From Mesorhizobium amorphae (GTDB lineage: Bacteria; Pseudomonadota; Alphaproteobacteria; Rhizobiales; Rhizobiaceae), in assembly GCF_014843845.1 (NCBI RefSeq), contig NZ_JHQS01000051.1, positions 310,001 to 374,000 of the forward strand: a stretch of 64,000 nucleotides of DNA. Reading direction: 5' to 3'. The position numbers were made by a program, and so were the translations under genes. Every line of letters begins with the position of its first letter. Positions within the stretch are counted from its first letter, which is position 1. Below the pieces are notes generated by a model that saw only the letters and a program-made list of their open reading frames with translations, did no database searches and was not told the DNA's origin. This document shows, piece after piece, positions 41,025 through 49,961 of the stretch.

Positions 41025-42998
41025 ATGTACCAGGCCATCGTCTTCCTTCCGCTGCTCGGCTTCCTGATTGTCGGCCTGTTCGGCAATTCGCTCGGCGCCA
41101 AGGCCTCCGAATACATCACCTCCGGCTTCCTGGTGATCTCGGCGGTGCTGTCGTGGGTTGCCTTCTTCTCGGTCGGCTTCGGCGAGGGCGAGGTGTTCAC
41201 CGTGCCGGTGCTGCGCTGGATCCAGTCGGGCGGGCTCGACGCCGCATGGGCGCTGAGGATCGACACGCTGACGGTGGTGATGCTGGTCGTCGTCAACACG
41301 GTGTCGGCGCTGGTCCACATCTACTCGATCGGCTACATGCACCACGACCCGAACCGGCCGCGCTTCTTCGCCTATCTGTCGCTGTTCACCTTCGCCATGC
41401 TGATGCTGGTGACGGCCGACAATCTGGTGCAGATGTTCTTCGGCTGGGAAGGCGTGGGTCTCGCGTCCTATCTGCTGATCGGCTTCTGGTACAAAAAGCC
41501 GTCGGCCAACGCCGCGGCGATCAAGGCCTTCGTCGTCAACCGCGTCGGCGATTTCGGCTTTGCGCTCGGCATCTTCGGCGTCTTCGTGCTGTTCGGCTCG
41601 GTCAACCTCGGAACCATCTTCGCCAATGCGGCGACATTCATTCCGGCCGAGGGCGCCGAGCACGGTGCGGCCGTGCTCACCTTCCTCGGCTATGCGCTCG
41701 ACAAGCACTCGGCGATGACCGTGGTCTGCCTGCTCCTGTTCATGGGCGCCATGGGCAAGTCGGCGCAGGTGCCGCTGCACACCTGGCTGCCGGACGCCAT
41801 GGAAGGCCCGACACCGGTCTCAGCACTCATCCATGCCGCGACGATGGTGACCGCCGGCGTGTTCATGCTGGCGAGGCTGTCGCCGCTGTTCGAGCTGTCG
41901 CACACGGCGCTGACGGTGGTGACCTTCATCGGCGCCTTCACCGCCTTCTTCGCGGCGACGGTCGGCCTCGTCCAGAACGACATCAAGCGCGTCATCGCCT
42001 ATTCGACCTGCTCGCAGCTCGGCTACATGTTCGTGGCGCTCGGCGTCGGCGCCTATGGCGCGGCGATCTTCCACCTGTTCACGCATGCCTTCTTCAAGGC
42101 GCTGCTGTTCCTCGGCTCGGGCTCGGTCATCCATGCCGTCTCCGACGAACAGGACATGCGCAAGATGGGCGGCTTGAGGACGCTCATTCCGAAGACCTAC
42201 TGGATGATGGTGATCGGCACGCTGGCGCTGACCGGCGTCGGCATTCCGGTGACCGTCATCGGCACCGCCGGCTTCTTCTCCAAGGACGCCATCATCGAAA
42301 GCGCCTTTGCCGGCCACAACATGTTTGCCCCCACCGCTTTCGTCCTGCTGGTCATCGCCGCCTGCTTCACCTCCTTCTATTCCTGGCGGCTGATCTTCAT
42401 GACCTTCCATGGCGAGCCGCGCGCCAGCCATGAGGTGATGCACCATGTCCATGAATCGCCGCCGGTGATGCTGGTGCCGCTGTTCATTCTGGCGGCGGGC
42501 GCGCTGTTTGCCGGTATCATCTTCCATGGCGCCTTCATCGGCGAGGGCTATGCAGAGTTCTGGAAGGCGTCGCTGTTCACGCTGCCTGACAACCACATCC
42601 TGCACGATATCCACGAACTGCCGCTGTGGGTCGAACTGGCGCCGTTCTTCGCCATGCTGATCGGCTTTGGCGTTGCCTGGAAGTTCTATATCCGCTCGCC
42701 GGAATTGCCCCGGAGCGTCGCCGCCAACCATCGCCTGCTCTACGCCTTCCTGCTCAACAAGTGGTATTTCGATGAGCTCTACGACGTGCTGTTCGTGCGG
42801 CCGGCAAAGGCTCTCGGCAGATTCCTTTGGAAGACCGGCGACGGCACGATCATCGACGGTCTCGGGCCTGACGGTGTTTCGGCGCGCGTCGTCGACGTCA
42901 CCAACCGCGTCGTCAAGCTGCAGACCGGCTACCTCTATCACTATGCCTTCGCCATGCTGATCGGCGTTGCCGCACTCGTCACCTGGATGATGCTCTGA
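41025..42998 (+). CDS. nuoL: NADH-quinone oxidoreductase subunit L
   Basis: The distal antiporter-like proton pump of complex I. The ATG at 41025 fits the family start MYQAIVFLPLLGF; a TTG five codons upstream overlaps nuoK and is less likely. The 657 residues make about 16 helices. Key regions are FFGWEGVGLASYLLIGFWY (conserved Glu near 143), GKSAQVPLHTWLPDAMEGPTPVSALIHAATMVTAGVF (Lys and His of the channel, near 243-279) and a long C-terminal lateral helix region. The stop overlaps nuoM. Confidence 0.97.
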   Translation: MYQAIVFLPLLGFLIVGLFGNSLGAKASEYITSGFLVISAVLSWVAFFSVGFGEGEVFTVPVLRWIQSGGLDAAWALRIDTLTVVMLVVVNTVSALVHIYSIGYMHHDPNRPRFFAYLSLFTFAMLMLVTADNLVQMFFGWEGVGLASYLLIGFWYKKPSANAAAIKAFVVNRVGDFGFALGIFGVFVLFGSVNLGTIFANAATFIPAEGAEHGAAVLTFLGYALDKHSAMTVVCLLLFMGAMGKSAQVPLHTWLPDAMEGPTPVSALIHAATMVTAGVFMLARLSPLFELSHTALTVVTFIGAFTAFFAATVGLVQNDIKRVIAYSTCSQLGYMFVALGVGAYGAAIFHLFTHAFFKALLFLGSGSVIHAVSDEQDMRKMGGLRTLIPKTYWMMVIGTLALTGVGIPVTVIGTAGFFSKDAIIESAFAGHNMFAPTAFVLLVIAACFTSFYSWRLIFMTFHGEPRASHEVMHHVHESPPVMLVPLFILAAGALFAGIIFHGAFIGEGYAEFWKASLFTLPDNHILHDIHELPLWVELAPFFAMLIGFGVAWKFYIRSPELPRSVAANHRLLYAFLLNKWYFDELYDVLFVRPAKALGRFLWKTGDGTIIDGLGPDGVSARVVDVTNRVVKLQTGYLYHYAFAMLIGVAALVTWMML

Positions 42999-44503
42999 TG
43001 ACCGCCGTGCCAATCCTCTCGCTGGTCACCTTCCTGCCGCTGGTGGGTGTGCTGCTCATCCTGTTCATCAACGATGACAGCGAAAATGCACGCCGCAACA
43101 TCCGCGCCATCGCGCTGTGGACGACGAGCATCACCTTCATCGTCTCGCTGTTCATCTGGACCGGCTTCGACAATTCGCAAGCCGGCTTCCAGTTCGTCGA
43201 GAAATTCGCCTGGCTGGATTCCGGCATCTCCTACCATCTGGGCGTCGACGGCATCTCGATGCTGTTCGTCATCCTGACCACCTTCCTGATGCCGCTCTGC
43301 ATCCTGGCGTCGTGGGAATCGATCGAGAAGCGCGTCAAGGCCTATATGATCGCCTTCCTGCTCTTGGAAACGCTGATGATCGGCGTGTTCTGTGCGCTCG
43401 ACATCGTGCTGTTCTACGTCTTCTTCGAGGCCGGCCTGATCCCGATGTTCATCATCATCGGCGTGTGGGGCGGCAAGCGGCGCGTCTATGCCTCGTTCAA
43501 GTTCTTCCTCTATACGCTGGCCGGCTCGGTGCTGATGCTGCTCGCCATCATGGCGATGTTCTTCCAGTCGGGCACCACCGACATCCCGACGCTCTTGACG
43601 CATAATTTCCCGGCCAGCATGCAGACCTGGCTATGGCTCGCCTTCTTCGCCTCCTTCGCGGTGAAGATGCCGATGTGGCCGGTGCACACCTGGCTGCCCG
43701 ACGCGCATGTCGAGGCGCCGACGGCGGGCTCGGTCATCCTGGCCGCCATCCTCCTGAAGATGGGCGGGTACGGCTTCCTGCGCTTCTCCCTGCCGATGTT
43801 CCCGCTGGCGTCCGAAATGTTCGCGCCGCTGGTGTTCACGCTGTCGGTCGTCGCCATCATCTACACCTCGCTGGTGGCGCTGATGCAGGAGGACATGAAG
43901 AAGCTGATTGCCTATTCCTCGGTCGCCCATATGGGCTTCGTCACCATGGGCATCTTTGCCATGAACCAGGAAGGCGTGCAGGGCGCGATCTTCCAGATGC
44001 TGTCGCACGGCCTCGTCTCCGGAGCGCTGTTCCTGTGCGTCGGCGTCATCTACGACCGCATGCACACGCGCGACATCGACGCCTATGGCGGCTTGGTCAA
44101 CAACATGCCGAAATATGCCACCGTGTTCATGGTCTTCACCATGGCCAATGTCGGCCTGCCCGGCACCAGCGGCTTCGTCGGCGAGTTCCTGACCATGCTT
44201 GGCGTGTTCCGGGTCAACACATGGGTGGCGTTCTTCGCCGCCACCGGCGTCGTCCTGTCGGCCGCCTACGCGCTCTGGCTCTATCGCCGGGTGATCTTCG
44301 GTGCGCTGACCAAGGAAAGCCTGAAGGGCCTGCTGGACCTGTCGCCACGGGAGAAGGCGATCATCTACCCGCTGGTCGTGCTGGTCATCTTCTTCGGCGT
44401 CTATCCCGCACCGGTCTTCGACGCGACGGCCGAATCGGTCAAGGCGCTCGTCACCAATGTCACTGCATCCATCGGCTCCGCGCAGACCGCGGCGGCGAAT
44501 TAA
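42998..44503 (+). CDS. nuoM: NADH-quinone oxidoreductase subunit M
   Basis: The second antiporter-like pump subunit. The ATG at 42998 overlaps the nuoL stop as TGATG. The 501 residues form about 14 helices. Diagnostic regions are VLFYVFFEAGLIPMFIIIGVWGG (conserved Glu near 142), AFFASFAVKMPMWPVHTWLPDAHVEAPTAGSVILA and the later KKLIAYSSVAHMGFV. The sequence and length are typical of alphaproteobacterial NuoM. Confidence 0.97.
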   Translation: MTAVPILSLVTFLPLVGVLLILFINDDSENARRNIRAIALWTTSITFIVSLFIWTGFDNSQAGFQFVEKFAWLDSGISYHLGVDGISMLFVILTTFLMPLCILASWESIEKRVKAYMIAFLLLETLMIGVFCALDIVLFYVFFEAGLIPMFIIIGVWGGKRRVYASFKFFLYTLAGSVLMLLAIMAMFFQSGTTDIPTLLTHNFPASMQTWLWLAFFASFAVKMPMWPVHTWLPDAHVEAPTAGSVILAAILLKMGGYGFLRFSLPMFPLASEMFAPLVFTLSVVAIIYTSLVALMQEDMKKLIAYSSVAHMGFVTMGIFAMNQEGVQGAIFQMLSHGLVSGALFLCVGVIYDRMHTRDIDAYGGLVNNMPKYATVFMVFTMANVGLPGTSGFVGEFLTMLGVFRVNTWVAFFAATGVVLSAAYALWLYRRVIFGALTKESLKGLLDLSPREKAIIYPLVVLVIFFGVYPAPVFDATAESVKALVTNVTASIGSAQTAAAN

Positions 44504-44522
44504 CCCAAGGGTTTTGCGAACC

Positions 44523-45959
44523 ATGACGCCGGACCTTCTCTCCAGCCTTTCGCTCTCGACGCCGGAGCTGATCCTCGCCGTCGGCGCGCTGGCGCTCTTG
44601 ATGGTGGGCGCCTATTCGCGCTCCGACAGCACCAAAACGGTGACTGGCCTTGCCGTTGCCATCCTGGTAATTGCCGGACTATGGCTCGTCACGTCCAGCG
44701 GGCAGGGTACCGCCTATGGCAGCGCCTTCGTCCAGGATCCGTTCGCGCGCTTCATGAAGATGCTGTCGCTGATCGGTTCGGCGGTGACGCTGGTCATGTC
44801 GATGCGCTTCGCCAAGCAAGAGCATTTCGACAAATTCGAATATCCGGTGCTGATCCTGCTCTGCACGCTCGGCATGATGCTGATGATCTCGGCCAACGGC
44901 ATGATCGGGCTCTATCTCGGCCTCGAATTGCAATCGCTGGCGATCTACGTGCTGGCGGCGATCAATCGCGACAATCTGCGCTCGACCGAGGCCGGCCTGA
45001 AGTATTTCGTCCTCGGCGCGCTGTCGTCGGGCATGCTGCTTTACGGTATCAGCCTCGTCTACGGCTACACCGGCAATACCGGCTTCCAGGAGATCGCCAC
45101 CGCGCTCGGCAGCGGCGAGCGCCAGCTTGGCCTCGTCTTCGGTCTGGTCTTCGTGCTGGCCGGCCTTGCCTTCAAGATCTCGGCGGTGCCGTTCCATATG
45201 TGGACGCCCGACGTCTATGAGGGCGCGCCGACCCCGGTGACGGCCTTCCTGGCGGCGGCGCCGAAGATGGCGGCGATGGCGCTGATCGTGCGCGTCACCA
45301 TGGGCGCCTTCAAGCCGATCGCTTCCGACTGGCAGCAGATCATCGTCTTCATCTCGATCGCCTCGATGGCGCTCGGTGCCTTCGCGGCGATCGGCCAGAC
45401 CAACATCAAGCGGCTGATGGCCTACTCCTCGATCGGCCATATGGGCTACGCGCTGGTCGGCCTTGCCGCCAACAGCCAGGCCGGGGTGCGCGGCGTCGCC
45501 ATCTACATGCTGATCTACCTGGTGATGACGCTCGGCACCTTCGCCTTCATCCTCGCCATGCGGCGCAAGGAAGGCAATGTCGAACAGATCGGCGACCTCG
45601 CCGGCCTGTCGTCGACCAACCCGGTCATGGCGACGATCCTCACCATCCTGATGTTCTCGCTGGCCGGCATTCCGCCGCTCGCCGGCTTCTGGGGGAAGTG
45701 GTACGTCTTCCTCGCCGCCATCAACGCCAACCTCTATGCGCTGGCGATCATCGGCGTGCTGGCCTCGGTGGTGGGTGCCTACTATTACCTGCGCATCATC
45801 AAGATCATGTGGTTCGACGAGCCGGTCGGCGGCTTCGTGCCGATGGCGAGCGAACTGCGCCTCGTGCTCGGCGTCTCCGGCGCCTTCGTGCTGTTCTATG
45901 TGCTGATCGGCGGGCCGATCGGCACCTATGCCGAAGCCGCCGCCAAGACATTCTTCTGA
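44523..45959 (+). CDS. nuoN: NADH-quinone oxidoreductase subunit N
   Basis: The third antiporter-like pump subunit and last complex I gene. The ATG at 44523 starts MTPDLLSSLSLSTPELILAVGALALLM; an upstream GTG frame overlaps nuoM and is rejected. The 478 residues include LYLGLELQSLAIYVLAA (conserved Glu near 132), KISAVPFHMWTPDVYEGAPTPVTAFLAAAPKMAA and NIKRLMAYSSIGHMGYAL. birA follows after 4 bases and probably belongs to the same transcript. Confidence 0.97.
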   Translation: MTPDLLSSLSLSTPELILAVGALALLMVGAYSRSDSTKTVTGLAVAILVIAGLWLVTSSGQGTAYGSAFVQDPFARFMKMLSLIGSAVTLVMSMRFAKQEHFDKFEYPVLILLCTLGMMLMISANGMIGLYLGLELQSLAIYVLAAINRDNLRSTEAGLKYFVLGALSSGMLLYGISLVYGYTGNTGFQEIATALGSGERQLGLVFGLVFVLAGLAFKISAVPFHMWTPDVYEGAPTPVTAFLAAAPKMAAMALIVRVTMGAFKPIASDWQQIIVFISIASMALGAFAAIGQTNIKRLMAYSSIGHMGYALVGLAANSQAGVRGVAIYMLIYLVMTLGTFAFILAMRRKEGNVEQIGDLAGLSSTNPVMATILTILMFSLAGIPPLAGFWGKWYVFLAAINANLYALAIIGVLASVVGAYYYLRIIKIMWFDEPVGGFVPMASELRLVLGVSGAFVLFYVLIGGPIGTYAEAAAKTFF

Positions 45960-45963
45960 CGGG

Positions 45964-46785
45964 ATGGCATTTCGGCTGGCTCCAACCGCAGCGTCGGAAG
46001 GCTTCCGGCTCGAGGCCCATGAGGCGGTCGGCTCGACCAATGCGCTGGCGCTTGCCCATGCGCGAGCGGGCGATCCGGGAAAGCTCTGGGTCGTCTCCAG
46101 GAAACAGGAAAGCGGGCGGGGTCGGCGCGGCCGCGTCTGGGCAACGCCCGAAGGCAATCTGGCGGCGACGCTGCTCGTCGTCACCGGCGGCGAGCTTCGG
46201 CTTGCCGCGACGCTCGGCTTCGTCGCCGGACTGGCGCTGGCCGACGCGCTCGACGCCGTCGTGCCGCAAGGCAGGATCGCCATCGGGCTCGATGGCGGGA
46301 GCCAGGGGAAGAACCGCTTCGAGCTGAAATGGCCGAACGACGTGCTCGCTTCCGGCGCCAAGCTTGCCGGCATCCTGCTGGAATCGGCGATCCTCGAAGG
46401 CGGCCGCTTCGCGGTGGCGGTCGGCATCGGCGTCAATGTGGTGGCATACCCCGAGGATTTGCCTTATCCCGCGACATCGCTCAGAACATTGGGGGCGTCC
46501 TGCGATGCCGAGACCTTGTTCCTGGCGCTGTCGGATGCCTGGAGCGAGAACGCCCGGCTGTGGAGCGAAGGGCGCGGACTGTCGGCGATCCGGCAGCGCT
46601 GGCTGGCGCGCGCGGCGGGCTTGGGCAGCCAGGTTGCTGTCAGAATTGACGGTAGTGTGGTGCGCGGGACGTTCGAGACCATTGACGAGGACTGTCGTTT
46701 CGTGATCCGCGACGATGAGGGGACAGTTGTGACGATCGCCGCCGGCGACGTGCATTTCGGTGCCGTTGCGTCGGCAGCGGTTTGA
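45964..46785 (+). CDS. birA: biotin--[acetyl-CoA-carboxylase] ligase
   Basis: This enzyme attaches biotin to acyl-CoA carboxylases and pyruvate carboxylase through biotinyl-AMP. The ATG at 45964 is four bases past nuoN and gives 273 residues. It is the short, monofunctional form: the catalytic domain begins at once and there is no N-terminal DNA-binding domain, so it cannot act as a repressor as in E. coli. Motifs are EAVGSTNALA, the biotinyl-AMP loop SGRGRRGRVW (near 45-54), LKWPNDVLASGAKLAGIL (near 121-138) and VAVGIGVNV. Confidence 0.94.
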   Translation: MAFRLAPTAASEGFRLEAHEAVGSTNALALAHARAGDPGKLWVVSRKQESGRGRRGRVWATPEGNLAATLLVVTGGELRLAATLGFVAGLALADALDAVVPQGRIAIGLDGGSQGKNRFELKWPNDVLASGAKLAGILLESAILEGGRFAVAVGIGVNVVAYPEDLPYPATSLRTLGASCDAETLFLALSDAWSENARLWSEGRGLSAIRQRWLARAAGLGSQVAVRIDGSVVRGTFETIDEDCRFVIRDDEGTVVTIAAGDVHFGAVASAAV

Positions 46786-46805
46786 CCGGCCAGGAAGGGA
46801 ATATC

Positions 46806-48476
46806 ATGGCGAAAGCGGAAAACGCCGAACTCGTCTTCGTGCCGCTTGGCGGCGTCGGCGAGATCGGCATGAACTTCGCCCTCTACGGCTACGGGCCGGC
46901 CAATGCGCGCGAGTGGATCGTCGTCGATGTCGGCGTCACTTTCCCCGATGCCGCGCATCCGGGCGTCGACCTGATCCTGCCCGATACGCGCTTCATCGAG
47001 GAGAACCTCGACAGCCTGCGCGGCATCGTCATCACCCATGCGCATGAAGACCATTACGGCGCGCTGCTCGACCTGTGGCCGAAGCTGAAGGCTCCGGTGT
47101 GGATGACGCCGTTCAGCGCCGGCCTGCTGGAAGCCAAGCGGCAAGGCGAGCAGGGCGCGCCGAAGATTCCGCTGACGATCTACCGGGCGGGCGAGACATT
47201 CACCGTAGGTCCGTTCGAGATCGAGGCCATTCCGGTCGCTCACTCCATCCCCGAACCGATGTCGCTGGCGATCACCACGCCGGCCGGCACCGTCATCCAC
47301 ACCGGCGACTGGAAGATCGATCCGGAGCCGACCATCGGGCCGAAGACCGACGAGGCACGCTTTCGCGCCTATGGCGACAAGGGCGTGCTGGCGCTGATCT
47401 GCGATTCCACCAATGCGCTGCGGGAAGGCGAATCGCCCTCGGAAGTGGCTGTCGGCGAAGGCCTCAAGGGCGTCATCCAGGGCGCCAAGGGCCGCGTCGC
47501 GGTCACCACCTTTTCCTCCAATGTCGGGCGCATCGTCTCCATCGCCAAAGCGGCGCGCGATGCCGGCCGCCAGTGCCTGGTTCTCGGCCGCTCGCTGAAG
47601 CGCGTCATCGATGTCGCAGGCGAACTCGGCTACATGGACGGGCTGCCGGAATTCATCGCCGAGGAAGATTACGGTTTCATCCCGCGCGAGAACCTGGTCA
47701 TCATCTGCACCGGCAGCCAGGGCGAGCCGCTGGCCGCACTGGCCAAGCTGTCGCGCGACGAGATGAAATCGGTGTCGCTGACGGCGGGCGACACGGTGGT
47801 GTTTTCCTCGCGCACCATTCCCGGCAACGAGAAGGCGATCCTCGAGATCAAGAACCGCCTCATCGACCTCGGGATGAAGATCATCGAGGACGGCGACGCG
47901 CTGGTGCATGTCTCGGGCCACCCGCGCCGCAGCGAATTGCGCAAGATGTATGAATGGGTGCGGCCGCAGATCGGCGTGCCGGTGCATGGCGAAGCGGCGC
48001 ATCTGGTGGCGCAGGGATCGCTGATGTCGATGTCCGGCATCGGCCAGGTGGCGCAGGTGCGCGACGGCGATATGCTGAGGCTCTATCCCGGTGCCGCCAC
48101 GATCGTCGACCAGGTGCCGTTCGGCCGCATCTACAAGGACGGCCGCCTGATCGGCTCCGACCAGGCGATGGGCATTCGCGACCGGCGCAAGCTCTCCTTT
48201 GCCGGCCATGTCGCGGTCAATGTCGTGCTCGACGACAAGTATGAGCTGGCAGGCGATCCCGATCTGGTTGCCATCGGCGTCGCCGAAGCCGACGCCAGCG
48301 GCGAAACGCTGGAAGACCTGATGCTCGACGCGGCAGTCGGCGCGGTGGACTCCATCCCCCACCAGCGCCGAAAGGACCTCGACCTCGTGCAGGAGGCGGT
48401 GCGCCGTGCCGTGCGCGGTGCCGCCAACGAAGCCTGGGGCAAGAAGCCGTTGGTGACGGTGTTTGTGACGAGATGA
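46806..48476 (+). CDS. rnj: ribonuclease J
   Basis: A metallo-beta-lactamase/beta-CASP RNase with endo- and 5'-exonuclease activity, involved in rRNA maturation and mRNA decay. The ATG at 46806 has an AGGAAGGG site and gives 556 residues. The zinc motif THAHEDHYGA lies at residues 77-86, HTGDWKID near 163-170, the beta-CASP segment TFSSNVGRI near 237, and ICTGSQGEP and VHVSGHPRRSE later on. The C-terminal tail is the family's usual dimerisation domain. It follows birA by 20 bases. Confidence 0.96.
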   Translation: MAKAENAELVFVPLGGVGEIGMNFALYGYGPANAREWIVVDVGVTFPDAAHPGVDLILPDTRFIEENLDSLRGIVITHAHEDHYGALLDLWPKLKAPVWMTPFSAGLLEAKRQGEQGAPKIPLTIYRAGETFTVGPFEIEAIPVAHSIPEPMSLAITTPAGTVIHTGDWKIDPEPTIGPKTDEARFRAYGDKGVLALICDSTNALREGESPSEVAVGEGLKGVIQGAKGRVAVTTFSSNVGRIVSIAKAARDAGRQCLVLGRSLKRVIDVAGELGYMDGLPEFIAEEDYGFIPRENLVIICTGSQGEPLAALAKLSRDEMKSVSLTAGDTVVFSSRTIPGNEKAILEIKNRLIDLGMKIIEDGDALVHVSGHPRRSELRKMYEWVRPQIGVPVHGEAAHLVAQGSLMSMSGIGQVAQVRDGDMLRLYPGAATIVDQVPFGRIYKDGRLIGSDQAMGIRDRRKLSFAGHVAVNVVLDDKYELAGDPDLVAIGVAEADASGETLEDLMLDAAVGAVDSIPHQRRKDLDLVQEAVRRAVRGAANEAWGKKPLVTVFVTR

Positions 48477-48481
48477 GTGAG

Positions 48482-48612
48482 TAGTGAATAGTGAATAGTG
48501 AATAGTGAATAGTGAATAGTGAATAGTGGGTTGCGTCATTCACTGCCTGGCGCCAGCCGTGCCATTCACCATTCACCATTCACTACTGACTACTGACTAC
48601 TGCCTACTGCCT
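48482..48612. repeat. inverted blocks of tandem heptamers
   Basis: Six exact copies of TAGTGAA plus a partial seventh (48482-48528) face seven diverged heptamers (ATTCACC, ATTCACC, ATTCACT, ACTGACT x2, ACTGCCT x2) at 48564-48612. The second block starts as the reverse complement of the first. A 35-base unique spacer lies between. The repeat occupies the whole rnj-mce gap. Confidence 0.93.
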
Positions 48613-48623
48613 TGGAGCCTTGC

Positions 48624-49028
48624 ATGCTTGGACGCCTGAACCATGTCGCGCTTGCCGTGCCGGATCTGGCCGCGGCGACGGCGGCCTATCGCGATACGCT
48701 CGGCGCTCAGGTGAGCGCGCCGCAGGCGCTGCCGGAGCATGGCGTGACGGTGGTGTTCGTCGATGTCGGCAACACCAAGATCGAATTGCTGGAGCCGCTG
48801 GGCGCGGGCTCGCCAATCGCGGCGTTCCTGGAGAAGAACCCGTCGGGCGGCATGCATCATGTGTGCTATGAGGTGGACGACATCCTGGCGGCGCGCGACA
48901 GTTTGCAGGCCAGCGGCGCGCGCGTGCTTGGCGACGGCAACCCAAAAACCGGCGCGCATGGCAAGCCGGTGCTGTTCCTGCATCCCAAGGACTTTTTCGG
49001 CACGCTGGTCGAATTGGAGCAATCATGA
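48624..49028 (+). CDS. mce: methylmalonyl-CoA epimerase
   Basis: Interconverts (2R)- and (2S)-methylmalonyl-CoA, feeding the B12-dependent mutase. The ATG at 48624 follows a GGAG site at the edge of the heptamer repeat and gives 134 residues. This is a glyoxalase-fold (VOC) protein: LNHVALAVPDLAAATAAYRDTLGA at the start, the metal-ligand region TKIELLEPLG (near 51-60), GGMHHVCYEVDDI (near 75-87) and a last HPKDFFGTLVELEQ. The next gene overlaps its stop as ATGA. Confidence 0.93.
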   Translation: MLGRLNHVALAVPDLAAATAAYRDTLGAQVSAPQALPEHGVTVVFVDVGNTKIELLEPLGAGSPIAAFLEKNPSGGMHHVCYEVDDILAARDSLQASGARVLGDGNPKTGAHGKPVLFLHPKDFFGTLVELEQS

Positions 49029-49309
49029 GCTGGGTTTCATTCACTGCCCTGTTCTTCGCCACCTGGTGGGTGGTTCTGTTCGCCGTGCTGCCGTTCAGCG
49101 TGAAGACGCAGGACGACGACCATGATGTGACGCTAGGTACGGTTTCGAGCGCGCCGCGCGGGCCGCATATGCTGCGCGCCGTGATCAGAACGACGATCGC
49201 CACCGCGGTGCTGATGGGTATTTTCTACGGCCTGACGAGAGGGTTGGGGCTCAGCCTCGACGAAGTTCCGCACATCATCCCGGAAGCTGCGCAGACGCCG
49301 TCACAATAG
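49025..49309 (+). CDS. DUF1467-type small membrane protein
   Basis: A 94-residue protein with two membrane segments (about residues 5-24 and 56-75). Between them lies the conserved PFSVKTQDDDHDVTLGTVSSAPRGPHM, characteristic of the DUF1467 family of alphaproteobacteria. It overlaps mce by four bases, so it is translationally coupled. The family sits in this place in many rhizobia, but its function is unknown. The polar tail EAAQTPSQ is probably not conserved. Confidence 0.88.
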   Translation: MSWVSFTALFFATWWVVLFAVLPFSVKTQDDDHDVTLGTVSSAPRGPHMLRAVIRTTIATAVLMGIFYGLTRGLGLSLDEVPHIIPEAAQTPSQ

Positions 49310-49445
49310 GCCTTGGGCGACAGTTTCATGACAGGCGGGTCGGGCATCGAGCCCGGCCAAAGGCAACCGCCCGGGATTGTGAGCCGGCGCACTGACGCTA
49401 CGTCATGCGATTTGAGAGCTGTTTGCGCTAAGCAGATGTTTGCAC

Positions 49446-49474
49446 AAAAAAAATGCAAGGCACGAGGCCTTGCA
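49446..49474 (-). terminator. rho-independent terminator of the small RNA
   Basis: TGCAAGGC-CTCGT-GCCTTGCA is an exact 8-base stem. On the minus strand eight consecutive T follow. No annotated minus-strand gene ends here. Confidence 0.85.
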
Positions 49475-49595
49475 ATTTAAACGCGTCCGATCTGTTTCCG
49501 GTGTCCGGCGGCAGCGAGTAACCGCGCCTAGATCGCATCCTCCCAAGACTTTGACCGCGTAGGAGAGCAGATTTTTCTCTGCCCTCTCGGTTATC
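49446..49595 (-). ncRNA. candidate trans-acting small RNA upstream of proS
   Basis: On the minus strand a promoter-like pair (49630-49602) is followed by about 150 bases and then a perfect terminator (stem 49454-49474 and eight T). No frame with a ribosome site lies between. The transcript includes GCAGAGAAAAATCTGC, which makes a hairpin. Rhizobial sRNAs of the alpha-r class have this size and layout, and I recall one (alpha-r45/Smr45C) reported near proS. I cannot verify identity. Confidence 0.6.
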
Positions 49596-49601
49596 GGGGC
49601 A

Positions 49602-49630
49602 CACTAGCCTAAGCCAGATGAAAATGTCAC
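49602..49630 (-). promoter_or_regulatory. promoter of the small RNA
   Basis: On the minus strand GTGACA (49630-49625), exactly 17 bases, then CTAGTG (49607-49602). It differs from TTGACA by one base, and the -10 resembles the rhizobial CTATAT type in its first three bases. It is placed to start the RNA near 49595. Confidence 0.5.
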
Positions 49631-49961
49631 GAAGAATTTTGCCCGGAAACAGGCAATATCGTGCTGCACTGCACAATAGTGCGGCAGGCCTTGCTTGTAA
49701 ATCGATCAACGCAGCCGGCGCAACATTGCCGCGGCCTGGAGCGCCGCGCATCTTTAGCCGCGCCAAGGGCGCTCCAACGCTTTCCATCTCCGCATCGCGG
49801 TTCCGAACCGCAAGGCCAGAGCGGTAAAAAAATCGATTCCCGATTGCGGGCCGAGGCGGCAGGTCGGGTTTCCATTCCGTCATGAAATAGCTATGAAGCC
49901 GGGGCAAGCAGCCTGCGTTGCGCCGATTCCGGCGCGGCCATCCTCTCTCACGGACCAGTCC

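Larger units (their letters stand above)
49310..49961. other. 652-base gap with a minus-strand small RNA
   Basis: Apart from the sRNA candidate (49446-49595) and its promoter, I see no coding signal here. Long minus-strand frames crossing the region have no ribosome site and run into proS. The 49631-49961 part is the proS leader and contains no recognisable T-box or riboswitch. Confidence 0.5.

Noticed and set aside
48478..48620. CRISPR-like array
   Set aside because: The units are 7-base tandem and inverted repeats without spacers or cas genes; it is a simple-sequence repeat.
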